A stretch of 64,000 bases of DNA from Pseudomonas putida (GTDB taxonomy: Bacteria > Pseudomonadota > Gammaproteobacteria > Pseudomonadales > Pseudomonadaceae), in NCBI RefSeq assembly GCF_002741075.1, contig NZ_CP016634.1, positions 4,578,501 through 4,642,500 of the forward strand. The letters run 5' to 3'. Below are positions 1-8,954 of this stretch, piece by piece; position 1 is the first letter of the stretch; each line of letters starts with the position of its first letter. Under the pieces are notes generated by a model. It saw only the letters and a list, made by a program, of their open reading frames with translations. It did no database searches and was not told the origin of the DNA. The position numbers were made by a program, and so were the translations under genes.

Positions 1-783
1 CGGGTTGAACGGGTCCTTACGGTCAAACAATGACGAGGAGGCGTAACCCACCACGCGTGCGACCTGCTCATCCGGATAGCCTCCGGCCACCAGCGCACGT
101 CGGGCCGCGTTGGCGCGGTTGGCCGACAGCTCCCAGTTGCCGAACTCGCCGGTGCCGGCGTAGGGCTTGGCATCGGTGTGACCACTGATGCTGATCTTGT
201 TCGGCACGGCCTTGATGGTGTCGGCCATGGCCAGCAGGATGTCTTCGAAGTATGGCTGCAGACGGGCGCTGCCCAGGTCGAACATCGGCCGGTTCTCGGC
301 ATCCATGATCTGGATGCGCAGGCCGTCCTGGGTGATCTCGAACAGGATCTGGTCCTTGAACTTCTGCAGTTGCGGGTTTTCCTCGACCTTGTTCTGCAGT
401 TCCTGCAACAGCAACTGCAGGCGCTCCTGCTCGACCTGTTCGGCCAAGGTCTCGACCTTGTCCTTGTCCAGTTGGATGCTGGTATCGGGGGTCGGCTCGG
501 ATTTTTCTTCCGGGTTGATGGTCTTCTCCGGCGCCAGCTGTGGCGAACCGCCCAGGTCGATGACGTAGGGCGTGCCGCTCTCGGAGAAGCCTATTGGATC
601 CTTGAAATAGCCGGCGATGGCGATCTTCTGCTCAGGCGTGGCAGTAGACAGCAGCCAGAGCACCAGAAAGAACGCCATCATCGCGGTGGCGAAGTCGGCG
701 AAGGCGATTTTCCAGGCGCCGCCGTGGTGACCGTCGCCAAAGCGCTTGACGCGCTTGACGATGATGGGCTGATTGTTCTCCAT
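1..783 (-). CDS. motB: Flagellar stator protein MotB (C-terminus cut by window edge)
   Basis: This gene encodes the peptidoglycan-anchoring half of the MotA/MotB proton-driven flagellar stator in the inner membrane. Reading down from the ATG at 783 gives 261 codons without a stop, and the frame runs off the window start. The N-terminus is short and basic, followed by one membrane span with FADFATAMMAFF, which holds the proton-binding aspartate (residue 30). An OmpA-like domain follows in the last third (ISGHTDAKPYAGTG and ELSANRANAARR), which binds cell wall. About 80 residues are probably missing compared with the usual MotB length. Its start lies three bases beyond the motA stop, so the pair is one transcript. 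The flagellar family assignment is secure. Confidence 0.95.
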   Translation of the reverse strand, partial: MENNQPIIVKRVKRFGDGHHGGAWKIAFADFATAMMAFFLVLWLLSTATPEQKIAIAGYFKDPIGFSESGTPYVIDLGGSPQLAPEKTINPEEKSEPTPDTSIQLDKDKVETLAEQVEQERLQLLLQELQNKVEENPQLQKFKDQILFEITQDGLRIQIMDAENRPMFDLGSARLQPYFEDILLAMADTIKAVPNKISISGHTDAKPYAGTGEFGNWELSANRANAARRALVAGGYPDEQVARVVGYASSSLFDRKDPFNP

Positions 784-786
784 GAC

Positions 787-1638
787 TTAGCGACCGCGAA
801 CCGCTTGTTCCAGCTCGGCGAAGCTTGGACGGTGCGCCGGGTAAAGCACCTTGCGCCCGAACTCGACCGCCAGCGATGGCGGCATGCCAGAAGCCGAGGC
901 CACCAGCGACGCCTTGATGGCCTCGTAGACGTTCAGCTCCTCCTTCGCGTCATGACGCAGGGCGTTGGCCAACGGGCCAAAGAACCCGTAGGCCGCAAGA
1001 ATACCGAAGAACGTACCCACCAGCGCCGCGCCCACGTGCAGACCGATGGATTTCTGATCGCCATCGCCCAGCGATGCCATGGTCACGACGATACCCAGAA
1101 CCGCAGCCACGATACCGAAGCCCGGCATACCATCGGCAATGCCTGTTACCGCATGGGAAGGATGTTCGAGTTCTTCCTTCATGTTCAGCAGCTCCATGTC
1201 GAACAGGCCTTCGAGTTCATGGGGCGCCATGTTGCCGGTGGACATGATGCGCAGGTAGTCGCAGATGAACGCGGTCATGCGCTCATCGCCCAGCACGGCA
1301 GGGTATTTGGCGAAAATAGGGCTGGCTGCCGGGTCTTCGATATCGCCCTCGATGGCCATCATCCCTTCGCGGCGGCTCTTGTTGAGGATCTCGTAGACCA
1401 GGCCCAGCACCTCCAGATAGAACGTGTGGGTGAAACGGGTGCCGAACATCTTCAGCGACTTCTTGATCACATGCATGGTCATGTGACCGGGGTTGGCCTG
1501 AAGGAACGCACCGAAGGCCGCACCGCCGATGATCAGCACTTCGAACGGCTGGATCAGCGCCGCGATCTTGCCGTGGGAAAGCACGTAGCCGCCGAGCACG
1601 CTCGCGAATACGACGATGATGCCGATAATTTTAGCCAT
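787..1638 (-). CDS. motA: Flagellar stator protein MotA
   Basis: This 283-residue inner-membrane protein forms the ring of the flagellar stator and couples proton flow through MotB to torque on FliG. The sequence shows hydrophobic segments near residues 1-50 and a second pair around 165-225 (GMPGFGIVAAVLGIVVTM and GAALVGTFFGILAAYGFF). The large charged cytoplasmic loop between them is typical of the MotA/TolQ/ExbB family. Length and domain order match other proteobacterial MotA proteins. It is the first gene of the motA-motB operon, and motB follows within three bases. The start ATG at 1638 places the first membrane segment directly at the N-terminus. Confidence 0.96.
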   Translation of the reverse strand: MAKIIGIIVVFASVLGGYVLSHGKIAALIQPFEVLIIGGAAFGAFLQANPGHMTMHVIKKSLKMFGTRFTHTFYLEVLGLVYEILNKSRREGMMAIEGDIEDPAASPIFAKYPAVLGDERMTAFICDYLRIMSTGNMAPHELEGLFDMELLNMKEELEHPSHAVTGIADGMPGFGIVAAVLGIVVTMASLGDGDQKSIGLHVGAALVGTFFGILAAYGFFGPLANALRHDAKEELNVYEAIKASLVASASGMPPSLAVEFGRKVLYPAHRPSFAELEQAVRGR

Positions 1639-1768
1639 AGGTTCAAAGCACTTGCTGTGGTGGACAGGGTCAGGGGCGGGAGCTTTAAAACTCTTCTTCT
1701 ACTTATCGACAGAACTGCGCCAGACTATAGGCACAAAATGCGAAAAGCCAGTTCGGACTGATGTCAAA

Positions 1769-3304
1769 ATGCCAATGGACGCTAAGGTACCAAGCCAGAT
1801 TCCACCTACGCTCGATGCCTGGGTAAAACTGCTCGATGGCATCCGCCTGCCAGTGCCCAAGGAGAGTCACGATAGGGTGCTGGCCGCCATCAACGATAGC
1901 CGCCGCTCCCTGCGCGACATCGCCGAATTGATGCAGGACAGCCCTGCCCTGGTGCTTTCGGTGATGCGCGAGGCGAACCATCCGGCCAACGCCAGCCAGG
2001 CCGAACCCGCCGAAAGCCTGGAAGTCGCCCTCAACCGCCTGGGCCTTGCCCGCAGCGCGAGCCTGCTGGCACGTCTGCCTGCCGTACCTGGCGAAGAGAT
2101 TCCACCGGTGCTGCGCCAGTTCCTGCTGATCAGCCAGCACGCCGCCCAGCAGGCCAGCGGCCTGTTCGCCAGCCGCCTGGCCCGGTTGTGGCAGGAGATT
2201 CACTGGGGCAGCCTGCTGTTCCTGTCACCGCTCTGGCCCCTGGCCCTGGCCTATCCCAAGCTGCTCGATGCCTGGGAACTGCGGGTCATCCACAAGGGCG
2301 AGGAAGCTGCCGAGGTTGAGCAGGAGCTGTTCGGCGTGCGCATCGTGACCCTGTGCCAGGCCATGGCCGAGCACTGGCGCCTGCCCGGCTGGGTGACCCA
2401 AGGCTATCGCCTGCTGCTCGATGAGCGCGAACAATTGGCCCAGGTCCTGAACATCGCACGCGAGCAGGATGCCCTCACCCAACAACAGCGCCTGGACGAA
2501 GAGCCCGGGCTGCGCCGCTGGTTCAACCAACCCGCCAACACCGTGCTGCTGGCCAACGGCCTGGCCTTGGCGGCGCAGGTGGGCTGGGACAATCCCCACC
2601 TGCTGCGCTGGCAGTTGCTGACGGCGTTGTACCTGCAGACCTCGCTCGATGATGTCCAGCAGCAAATTCACCAGCAAGCGGCGGCCAGCGCCCGGCATCA
2701 CGCCCGACATGCCCTCTTCCATCCGGCCGAAGCCCTGCTCTGGCCCTGGCACCAGCGTCGCCCGCATCCGGACATGCTCACACCCGAACCGCCGACCAGC
2801 CAGGACCTTGAGCACTGGCGCAAGGTGTGTGGCGAGTTACTGACCCAACCCAGCCCGTTCACCACCAGCCTGCACCTCAGCACCCAGGCCCGCGAAGCCC
2901 TGCTGGCCTGCGGCATGCAGCGAATCATGCTGCTGGCGCTCGATAAAACCAATGAATGCCTGCGCGTGCAACAGACCGCCGGCCTACCCCAGGAAGCGGC
3001 CTCGCTCGTCCTGCCACTGGCCCAGAGCAAACTGTTGCAACGGTTGATGGGGCAGGCAGCGCAACTGCGCCTGACGCCAGAGAACCATGCCCAGTTCTCG
3101 GCGCTGCTGCCAGCGCCCTTGCGCGCGCTCCTGCCCAGCGAACATCTGTTGCTGCGCTCACTGGCAGTCAATGGCCAGGTGGTGATGTTGATGATCGCCG
3201 ACCAAGGCGGCAGACCCATGGTCGATGTCAGCGTGCAGGCCTTCGGCAAGACCGCCCAATGTACCGAGCGCGCACTGTCGGCCTTTGCCAACCGCAACGC
3301 CTGA
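1769..3304 (+). CDS. HDOD-domain protein
   Basis: The protein is about 511 residues if translation begins at the ATG at 1769. The open frame extends upstream, but that part would run antisense into motA and has no protein character. The N-terminal third (LPVPKESHDRVLAAINDSRR, then SLRDIAELMQDSPALVLSVM and LNRLGLARSASLL) matches HDOD domains, regulatory relatives of HD phosphohydrolases that usually lack the metal-binding His-Asp pair. The C-terminal part is hydrophobic and leucine-rich and could be a degenerate GAF-like sensor region, which is inference. The gene diverges from motA, which makes a role in motility or signalling possible but unproven. No strong ribosome-binding site is visible. 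An alternative ATG lies six bases downstream. Confidence 0.7.
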   Translation: MPMDAKVPSQIPPTLDAWVKLLDGIRLPVPKESHDRVLAAINDSRRSLRDIAELMQDSPALVLSVMREANHPANASQAEPAESLEVALNRLGLARSASLLARLPAVPGEEIPPVLRQFLLISQHAAQQASGLFASRLARLWQEIHWGSLLFLSPLWPLALAYPKLLDAWELRVIHKGEEAAEVEQELFGVRIVTLCQAMAEHWRLPGWVTQGYRLLLDEREQLAQVLNIAREQDALTQQQRLDEEPGLRRWFNQPANTVLLANGLALAAQVGWDNPHLLRWQLLTALYLQTSLDDVQQQIHQQAAASARHHARHALFHPAEALLWPWHQRRPHPDMLTPEPPTSQDLEHWRKVCGELLTQPSPFTTSLHLSTQAREALLACGMQRIMLLALDKTNECLRVQQTAGLPQEAASLVLPLAQSKLLQRLMGQAAQLRLTPENHAQFSALLPAPLRALLPSEHLLLRSLAVNGQVVMLMIADQGGRPMVDVSVQAFGKTAQCTERALSAFANRNA

Positions 3305-3310
3305 GCCTTA

Positions 3311-3465
3311 GGGTCTGTATGAAAAGTCTTGAGACGAAGGTCAGGCAAGGCGAAAACAGCCGAGGAACGGTCGGAGTCGCGCTCGACTTTACGGGTTGTA
3401 AATGAGCATTCCGAGGCTGTTTTCAACGCAGCATCACCGAGTATCAAGGCTTTTCGTACAGAGCC
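3311..3465. mobile_element. MITE-like element with 21-bp terminal inverted repeats
   Basis: The 155-bp block starts with gggtctgtatgaaaagtctt and ends with the near-perfect inverse of that sequence; the right end read on the minus strand is ggctctgtacgaaaagcctt. Three mismatches separate the two arms over about 21 bp. A TA dinucleotide flanks both ends (TTA|GGG and GCC|TAG), consistent with a short target duplication. A second inverted pair (aaaacagccgaggaa and ttccgaggctgtttt) lies inside. There is no coding frame of note. It begins six bases after the stop of the HDOD gene and ends 42 bases before rhdA. The parental transposase is not in this window. Confidence 0.6.
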
Positions 3466-3507
3466 TAGGCTACAATCGCCTCCTCTATTCCACCCTGGAG
3501 ATCGTGG

Positions 3508-4317
3508 ATGACTGACTTTTACGGCTTGCCCCTGGTGATCGAACCGGCCGACCTGTTGCCGCGCCTGGAGTCGCCACAGCTGATCCTGGTCGATCTGACC
3601 AGCGCCAACCGCTATGGCAGCGGGCACATTCCCGGCGCCCGGTTCATCGACCCCAAGCGCACCCAATTGGGCCAACCTCCGGCACCAGGGTTGCTGCCGG
3701 CGCGGGCCGACCTGGAAAAGCTGTTCGGTGAACTCGACCACCGGGACGATGCTGTCTATGTGGTGTACGACGATGAAGGTGGTGGCTGGGCCGGGCGCTT
3801 CATCTGGCTGCTCGACGTCATCGGGCACAGCCGCTACCACTACCTCAATGGCGGCATCCAGGCCTGGCCCGCGGACAAGCTCAGCGTCGAAGTCCCTCCC
3901 AACACCGCAGGCCCGGTCAGCCTGCAGCTGCACCCAGAGCCCACCGCCACCCGCGAATACCTGCAAAGCCGCCTGGGCGCGGCCGACCTCGCCATCTGGG
4001 ACGCTCGCAGCCCCGGCGAATACCGGGGGGAAAAAGTGCTGGCCGCCAAAGGCGGGCACATTCCCGGCGCGGTCAACTTCGAGTGGACCGCCGGCATGGA
4101 CCTGAACGACCATCTGCGCATCCGCGCGGACATGGCCGATATCCTGAAACAGCTCGGCATCACCCCGGACAAGGAAGTGATCACTCACTGCCAGACCCAC
4201 CACCGTTCCGGCTTTACCTATCTGGTGGCCAAGGCCCTCGGCTATCCTCGGGTCAAGGCCTACGCCGGCTCCTGGGGCGAATGGGGCAACCATCCGGACA
4301 CGCCTGTCGAAGTTTGA
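3508..4317 (+). CDS. rhdA: Thiosulfate sulfurtransferase (two-domain rhodanese)
   Basis: The enzyme transfers sulfane sulfur from thiosulfate to cyanide or other acceptors in the cytoplasm. The 269 residues form two rhodanese domains. The C-terminal domain holds the active-site loop HCQTHHRSG with the catalytic Cys228. This loop is the RhdA hallmark in Azotobacter and Pseudomonas and differs from the CRKGVTA loop of mitochondrial rhodanese. In the N-terminal domain the equivalent loop reads VVYDDEGGG, so it has no cysteine and is structural. GHIPGA motifs occur in both halves (residues 39-44 and 183-188). A ggag site precedes the ATG. psd follows after 17 bases, the same arrangement as in P. 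aeruginosa, so the two genes are probably co-transcribed. Confidence 0.95.
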   Translation: MTDFYGLPLVIEPADLLPRLESPQLILVDLTSANRYGSGHIPGARFIDPKRTQLGQPPAPGLLPARADLEKLFGELDHRDDAVYVVYDDEGGGWAGRFIWLLDVIGHSRYHYLNGGIQAWPADKLSVEVPPNTAGPVSLQLHPEPTATREYLQSRLGAADLAIWDARSPGEYRGEKVLAAKGGHIPGAVNFEWTAGMDLNDHLRIRADMADILKQLGITPDKEVITHCQTHHRSGFTYLVAKALGYPRVKAYAGSWGEWGNHPDTPVEV

Positions 4318-4334
4318 AATTCCAAGGAAACCCA

Positions 4335-5198
4335 ATGAAATCCCGCTTGTTCATCATCAGCCAGTACCTGCTGCCGCATCACCTGCTCTCGCGGCTGGCC
4401 GGCTGCATCGCAGAATGCCGTGCCCGCTGGTTCAAGAACGCTTTCACCGCCTGGTTCGCCAAGCGCTACCAGGTGAACATGTCCGAAGCACTGGTCGAAG
4501 ACCTGACCGCTTATGAGCATTTCAATGCGTTCTTCACTCGCGCTCTGAAGCCAGGCGCCCGCCCGCTGGACGAAACCCCAGGCGCTATCCTCTGCCCAGC
4601 CGATGGTGCCGTCAGCCAACTCGGACCGATCGAACATGGCCGTATCTTCCAGGCCAAGGGGCACAGCTTCAGCGCGCTGGAACTGCTCGGCGGCGACCCT
4701 GTCCTGGCCGCGCCCTTCATGGGGGGTGAGTTCGCCACCATCTACCTGTCGCCCAAGGACTATCACCGCGTGCACATGCCGCTGGCCGGCACCCTGCGTG
4801 AGATGGTCTACGTGCCAGGCCGGCTGTTCTCGGTGAACCAGACCACCGCAGAGAACGTGCCCGAGCTGTTCGCCCGCAACGAGCGGGTCGTCTGCCTGTT
4901 CGACACCGAGCGCGGCCCAATGGCCGTGGTGCTGGTCGGTGCGATGATCGTGGCCTCGATCGAGACGGTCTGGGCAGGCTTGGTCACGCCGCCCAAACGC
5001 GAGCTCAAGACCTTCCGCTACGATGAAGGCAGCCGCGCGCCCATCCACCTGGAGAAAGGCGCCGAGCTGGGCCGCTTCAAACTGGGCTCGACCGCTATCG
5101 TGCTGTTTGGCCCAGAGCAAGTGAAGTGGACTGAAAGCCTGGGCGCCGGCTCCGCAGTGCGCATGGGCGAGTTGCTGGCTCTACCGGCCCAAGCCTGA
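4335..5198 (+). CDS. psd: Phosphatidylserine decarboxylase proenzyme
   Basis: This inner-membrane enzyme converts phosphatidylserine to phosphatidylethanolamine, the last step in making the main membrane phospholipid. The 287-residue proenzyme cleaves itself at the LGST motif (residues 250-253). Ser252 becomes the pyruvoyl prosthetic group at the start of the small alpha chain. The PADGAVS segment (Asp90) and the YHRVHMPL segment (His144 and His147) carry the other residues expected for self-cleavage. An aagga site precedes the ATG by a few bases. Length and motifs are standard for the gammaproteobacterial form. The gene ends just before a strong bidirectional terminator, so it closes the rhdA-psd unit. 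Confidence 0.97.
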   Translation: MKSRLFIISQYLLPHHLLSRLAGCIAECRARWFKNAFTAWFAKRYQVNMSEALVEDLTAYEHFNAFFTRALKPGARPLDETPGAILCPADGAVSQLGPIEHGRIFQAKGHSFSALELLGGDPVLAAPFMGGEFATIYLSPKDYHRVHMPLAGTLREMVYVPGRLFSVNQTTAENVPELFARNERVVCLFDTERGPMAVVLVGAMIVASIETVWAGLVTPPKRELKTFRYDEGSRAPIHLEKGAELGRFKLGSTAIVLFGPEQVKWTESLGAGSAVRMGELLALPAQA

Positions 5199-5209
5199 GT
5201 CATCGCCAT

Positions 5210-5241
5210 AAAAAAGGCCCCGCACATGCGGGGCCTTTTTT
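5210..5241. terminator. Bidirectional intrinsic terminator between psd and serB
   Basis: A GC-rich hairpin (ggccccgc, short loop, gcggggcc) is flanked by six A residues on the left and six T residues on the right. It can therefore stop transcription from both psd (plus strand) and the convergent serB (minus strand). The spacing to both stop codons is short. Confidence 0.9.
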
Positions 5242-5268
5242 ATGGCGCTACAAAAGCAGCCGCTAGCC

Positions 5269-6483
5269 TTAGCTACGCGCGTCGCGATCGCGCAGCCCCA
5301 GCAGATACAGCACGCCATCGAGCCCCAAGGTGGAGATCGCCTGCTTGGCCGACTGACGCACCAGCGGCTTGGCACGGAAAGCAACACCCAAGCCGGCCAG
5401 CGACAGCATCGGCAGATCGTTGGCGCCATCACCCACGGCAATGGTCTGCTCCAGCTGCAAGCCTTCTTCGCTCGCCAGCTGCTGCAACAGGTCGGCCTTG
5501 CGCTGCGCATCGACGATCGGCTCAACCGCTACGCCCGTGACCTTACCGTCGACCACTTCCAGTTCGTTGGCAAAGACATAGTCGATGCCAAGGCGCGCCT
5601 GCACCTGCTTGGCGAAGTAGGAGAAACCGCCAGACAGGATCGCAGTCTTGTAGCCCAGGCGCTTGAGCTCGGCGAACAGGTGCTCGGCGCCCTCTGTCAG
5701 GCGCAGGGAGGCGCCGATCTGGTCCAGCACGCCAACGTCCAGGCCCTTGAGCAAAGCCATGCGCTCCTTGAAGCTCGCTCGGAAATCCAATTCACCGCGC
5801 ATGGCGCGCTCAGTGATCGCCGACACTTGCTCGCCCACCCCAGCGGCCTTGGCCAGCTCATCGATCACCTCGGCCTCGATCAGCGTCGAGTCCATGTCGA
5901 ACACGGCCAGGCGCCGGTTGCGGCGGAACAGATCGTCCTTCTGGAAGGCGATGTCGACGCTCAGTTCCTCGGCCAGGGCGAAGAAGTCCGCGCGCAGGGC
6001 CTGAGCATCACTTGGCTCGCCGCGCACGGAAATTTCCAGGCTGGCCTTGCTCTTCTCGCACAAAGCGTCCAGCGAAACGCGCGCGGACAGGCGCTCGATA
6101 CGTTCGATGGTCAGGCCGTACTGGCTGATCACCGCGCTGACCCGCTGCAACTGCTCAGGGGTGACCTTGCGGCTGAGCAACGTCACGATATGGCGCGCCT
6201 CGCCCTGGCTGTCGGCCCAATGCTGGTAATCGGCTTCGGAAATAGGCGTGTAGCGGGCCTGTAAATTCAGCGCATGGGCTTTGGCCTGCACGCTCTGCAA
6301 CAGGTTGGTGGCCACTTCGTTGTCCGGAATATCGACCAGAATGCCGAAGGACAGGGTGCCATGCATCACCGCCAGGCCGATGTCGAGAATGTTCACACCG
6401 CCCTGGACCAGGACGCCGGTGATGGCCGCAGTGAGACCGGGACGGTCTTCACCAGTGATGTTGATCAGGACGATTTCGCGCAA
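5269..6483 (-). CDS. serB: Phosphoserine phosphatase SerB
   Basis: SerB removes the phosphate from L-phosphoserine in the final step of serine synthesis. The 404-residue protein has tandem ACT-like regulatory regions in roughly its first 170 residues (ITGEDRPGLTAAITG). A HAD-superfamily phosphatase domain follows, with the nucleophile loop FDMDST (Asp196), the ILSGGFSYF segment and the metal-binding GDGANDLPM loop. I chose the TTG at 6483 because it gives the LREIVLINITGED start and the length usual for Pseudomonas SerB. An in-frame ATG at 6516 would add 11 residues of no visible function. The gene converges on psd and diverges from the AhpA-like membrane gene. Confidence 0.95.
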   Translation of the reverse strand: MREIVLINITGEDRPGLTAAITGVLVQGGVNILDIGLAVMHGTLSFGILVDIPDNEVATNLLQSVQAKAHALNLQARYTPISEADYQHWADSQGEARHIVTLLSRKVTPEQLQRVSAVISQYGLTIERIERLSARVSLDALCEKSKASLEISVRGEPSDAQALRADFFALAEELSVDIAFQKDDLFRRNRRLAVFDMDSTLIEAEVIDELAKAAGVGEQVSAITERAMRGELDFRASFKERMALLKGLDVGVLDQIGASLRLTEGAEHLFAELKRLGYKTAILSGGFSYFAKQVQARLGIDYVFANELEVVDGKVTGVAVEPIVDAQRKADLLQQLASEEGLQLEQTIAVGDGANDLPMLSLAGLGVAFRAKPLVRQSAKQAISTLGLDGVLYLLGLRDRDARS

Positions 6484-6619
6484 GACCGGGCTCCGACTTC
6501 GATGAAAAATGCGCATTCTACCGATTTTCCGTGACCATCGGGCGCTACCGATACTTTGCCGACAAAACACGGCTCGCTATACTGCGCAACACCTTTTTCG
6601 CCATAAAGAGCCGCGCTCT

Positions 6620-8068
6620 GTGAACCGGCCCACGCCAGTCAAACCTGATAACTTCTTCCTGATGATCTTCCGAGCCCTACGCCAGCGCCGTGTTCCGCTG
6701 GCTCTGCGCATCGCCAGCCACAATATTTTCCTGGTGGCCCTGGCACTGGTGATCTACGCCTGCGTCATGGGTCTGCAGTTCAGGCAGGCCATGCATGAAC
6801 AGGCCGACGCCCTCGGCCAGAGCCTGACCATCCAGACCGCCAACTCGGCGACTGAGCTGCTGGTGTCCAACGACATCCTCAGCCTCAACGTATTGCTGGG
6901 CAATCTGGTGAAGAACCCACTGGTGGCCCATGCAGCCATCTACAGCGTGGACAACCGCATGCTGGCCGAAGCCGGCCAGCGGCCGAGAAACGGCCTGCTG
7001 GGCGAGGCCGAAGGCCTCTACCAGACCAAGATCACCTTCCAGGACGTGACGGCCGGGCAGTTGCGCATCAGCCTGGACATGAGCCAGTTCCAGCAGCCGA
7101 TGACCATCAGCATGCAGAGCATGGGCATCCTCGGCGCCATCCTACTGGCCTTGGCGTTGGCCCTGAGCCTGCGCCTGGGTCGCCACATCACCACGCCGCT
7201 CCTGCAGTTGCGCGTGTGGTTGCGCGACCCGCACCCCTATACCCCTGCGACCGATCGTCAGGACGAGATCGGCGACCTGGCGCGCCAGCTGCACACACGC
7301 CTGGCACCGCCACCACCGCCTGAGCCTGAGGAAGTCGAAGAAGACTTCGAGGACCTGGAAGAAGTCGCCGTCGCCCCCAAAGTCACGGCAAAAGCCAAGG
7401 TCGCGACCGAAGACGATGAGGACGACGAAGCCTTCGCCGGCCTGATCGATGCCGAGGACAGCCACGCCAAGCCAGTCGCGGCAGTGTCCGACGAGCCGCA
7501 GTACAGCGCCGTGCTCGCCGTGCAGTTGGGCTCCCAGGAGCAACTGCGCCGTCTGCCCCGTACACGCCTGACCGAGCTGCTGGAGCGTTATCGCGACTGC
7601 CTGGAGCAGGCCGCGTCGCTGTATGACGGCCAAACCCATACCCTCAACGACGGCAGCACGCTGTTGCTGTTCCACAGCCGCGACTGTGGCGAGGACTATC
7701 TGACCAATGCTATCTGCTGCGGCGAGCTGCTACGGGCGCTGGGCCACGCGTTGCAGATCGAGGTGGCCGACAGCGGCATCACCCTGCAACTGCAATTGGG
7801 CCTGGTCCTGGCGGACGACCTGCAAGGGCTGGAGCAGATCGACCTGCTGATGACCGAAAAAGCTCAGGATGCCCTGGCGCTCTCACAACACAGCCGCAAC
7901 CTGCTGCTGGTGGAGCGCAAGATCAGCGACGACGCGCTGATTCGCCAACGCGCCCGCATCCGCCCGATTGCCAGCCCCGAAGGGGCCTGCTGCGTCGAGC
8001 GACTGATGGAGCCCTACCCCTCGATGCTCGAACGCCAGTTGGCGCGTATGCACGAACGCCGGACCTGA
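6620..8068 (+). CDS. AhpA/YtjB-like inner-membrane protein next to serB
   Basis: This gene encodes a membrane protein of about 482 residues in the family called AhpA or YtjB (Smp), which is classically divergent from serB as it is here. One transmembrane helix near residues 30-50 (FLVALALVIYACVMG) is followed by a periplasmic domain. A second helix (ILGAILLALALALSL) leads to a HAMP-like stretch. An unusual linker then has six consecutive prolines and many Glu/Asp residues, and a soluble domain of about 190 residues ends the protein. I prefer the GTG at 6620 because aaagag lies about nine bases upstream. The ATG at 6662 is the alternative. The molecular role is unknown, and an effect on haemolysin expression is reported only for family members elsewhere. 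Confidence 0.75.
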   Translation: MNRPTPVKPDNFFLMIFRALRQRRVPLALRIASHNIFLVALALVIYACVMGLQFRQAMHEQADALGQSLTIQTANSATELLVSNDILSLNVLLGNLVKNPLVAHAAIYSVDNRMLAEAGQRPRNGLLGEAEGLYQTKITFQDVTAGQLRISLDMSQFQQPMTISMQSMGILGAILLALALALSLRLGRHITTPLLQLRVWLRDPHPYTPATDRQDEIGDLARQLHTRLAPPPPPEPEEVEEDFEDLEEVAVAPKVTAKAKVATEDDEDDEAFAGLIDAEDSHAKPVAAVSDEPQYSAVLAVQLGSQEQLRRLPRTRLTELLERYRDCLEQAASLYDGQTHTLNDGSTLLLFHSRDCGEDYLTNAICCGELLRALGHALQIEVADSGITLQLQLGLVLADDLQGLEQIDLLMTEKAQDALALSQHSRNLLLVERKISDDALIRQRARIRPIASPEGACCVERLMEPYPSMLERQLARMHERRT

Positions 8069-8195
8069 GTTCGGGAAAGACCATGGTTGAGCCAGCGCAC
8101 CGAAGGCGCTGGCAAAACCTGGGATGGGCCGTATAGCTGCCCTCAAATTCGCAACCGCTCCTACAGTTCGAAGCCCAGCACCAACTTCACGAAGC

Positions 8196-8229
8196 AATAA
8201 AAAAGCCCGCATCGCTGCGGGCTTTTTTG
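8196..8229. terminator. Bidirectional intrinsic terminator
   Basis: The sequence aaaaaagcccgcatcgctgc followed by gggctttttt forms a GC hairpin with A and T tracts on both sides. It serves the plus-strand AhpA-like gene and the convergent lipoprotein gene. Confidence 0.88.
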
Positions 8230-8240
8230 TGTCCATCGGT

Positions 8241-8954
8241 TTAGAACCGGTAGACCTCCATGTCGGTACGAATGGGCGAAGCCATCGGAATCTTTGGCTT
8301 CTCAGGCCCTTTCTTGACCTGGACCGGCGCTGTCTTGCGTTGAGGTGTGGATTCTTCGGCAATCGCCGGCTGGTTGGCCAGCGGCTTGACCGCCACACTG
8401 AGCTGCTCGGCCAGCTTCTGCAGCAATTGCCCCTGAGCCTGAACCTGGGACGACTCGGAGCCTTCGTGCGGCTGCTCCAAGTGGACGATACGGTTATCCC
8501 GTACCTTGCCGCGACGATCGAGCAGGCGCCACTGGGCGTCGAGGATGGCAGGCTGGTTCTTGCCCGAATCCAGCCGGGTAATCGACAGCAGCACTTGCAC
8601 GTCCGGATTGAAACCGGCGGTCGCCGGTGCCAGGACCACGCGCTGGCTGTCCAGGCGCCAGGCCAGTTGACGAACCAGCAATTGGTCGATATCCGAAGAC
8701 AGGCTGCCCGCCCAACGACCGTCGGTCGCCGAAGTCAGGCTGCCATCAGGCTGACGCTGCAGGAAGGTTTCGCGTTGCAGGTAATCGGCGACCGATACCG
8801 GGCCGAGCACAACCGCCAGACCGGCACTCTGCGAGGGCTGGCCTGGATCACCGCTGTCCAGCTGATACAACGCCACTGGCTGATGCATGCTGCATCCGCT
8901 CAGTCCCAGCAGACCTGTCATCAACAGCGCAAATGGAAGGCGCAGAAATTTCAT
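8241..8954 (-). CDS. PqiC-like auxiliary lipoprotein (ABC transport auxiliary family)
   Basis: The 237-residue product begins with a lipoprotein signal: a hydrophobic stretch (LPFALLMTGLLGLSGC) ends in a lipobox with the modified cysteine at about residue 21. It should therefore be anchored in the outer membrane or on the periplasmic face. The mature part (YQLDSGDP, then VVLGPVSVADYLQR and LLVRQLAWRLDSQRVVLAP) matches the ABC_trans_aux/PqiC family, whose members work with MCE-type lipid transport systems. No MCE or ABC partner lies next to it, so the partner is unknown. The C-terminal 50 residues are rich in Pro, Lys and Gln and look disordered. It is monocistronic, with parC downstream in the minus direction after 174 bases. 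Confidence 0.8.
   Translation of the reverse strand: MKFLRLPFALLMTGLLGLSGCSMHQPVALYQLDSGDPGQPSQSAGLAVVLGPVSVADYLQRETFLQRQPDGSLTSATDGRWAGSLSSDIDQLLVRQLAWRLDSQRVVLAPATAGFNPDVQVLLSITRLDSGKNQPAILDAQWRLLDRRGKVRDNRIVHLEQPHEGSESSQVQAQGQLLQKLAEQLSVAVKPLANQPAIAEESTPQRKTAPVQVKKGPEKPKIPMASPIRTDMEVYRF

Noticed and set aside
178..1761. A 527-codon plus-strand frame across motB and motA
   Set aside because: It covers two proven minus-strand genes and has no protein family features.
2698..4335. A 545-codon minus-strand frame across the HDOD gene, the MITE-like element and rhdA
   Set aside because: It crosses two real genes and an intergenic repeat, so it cannot be one conserved gene.
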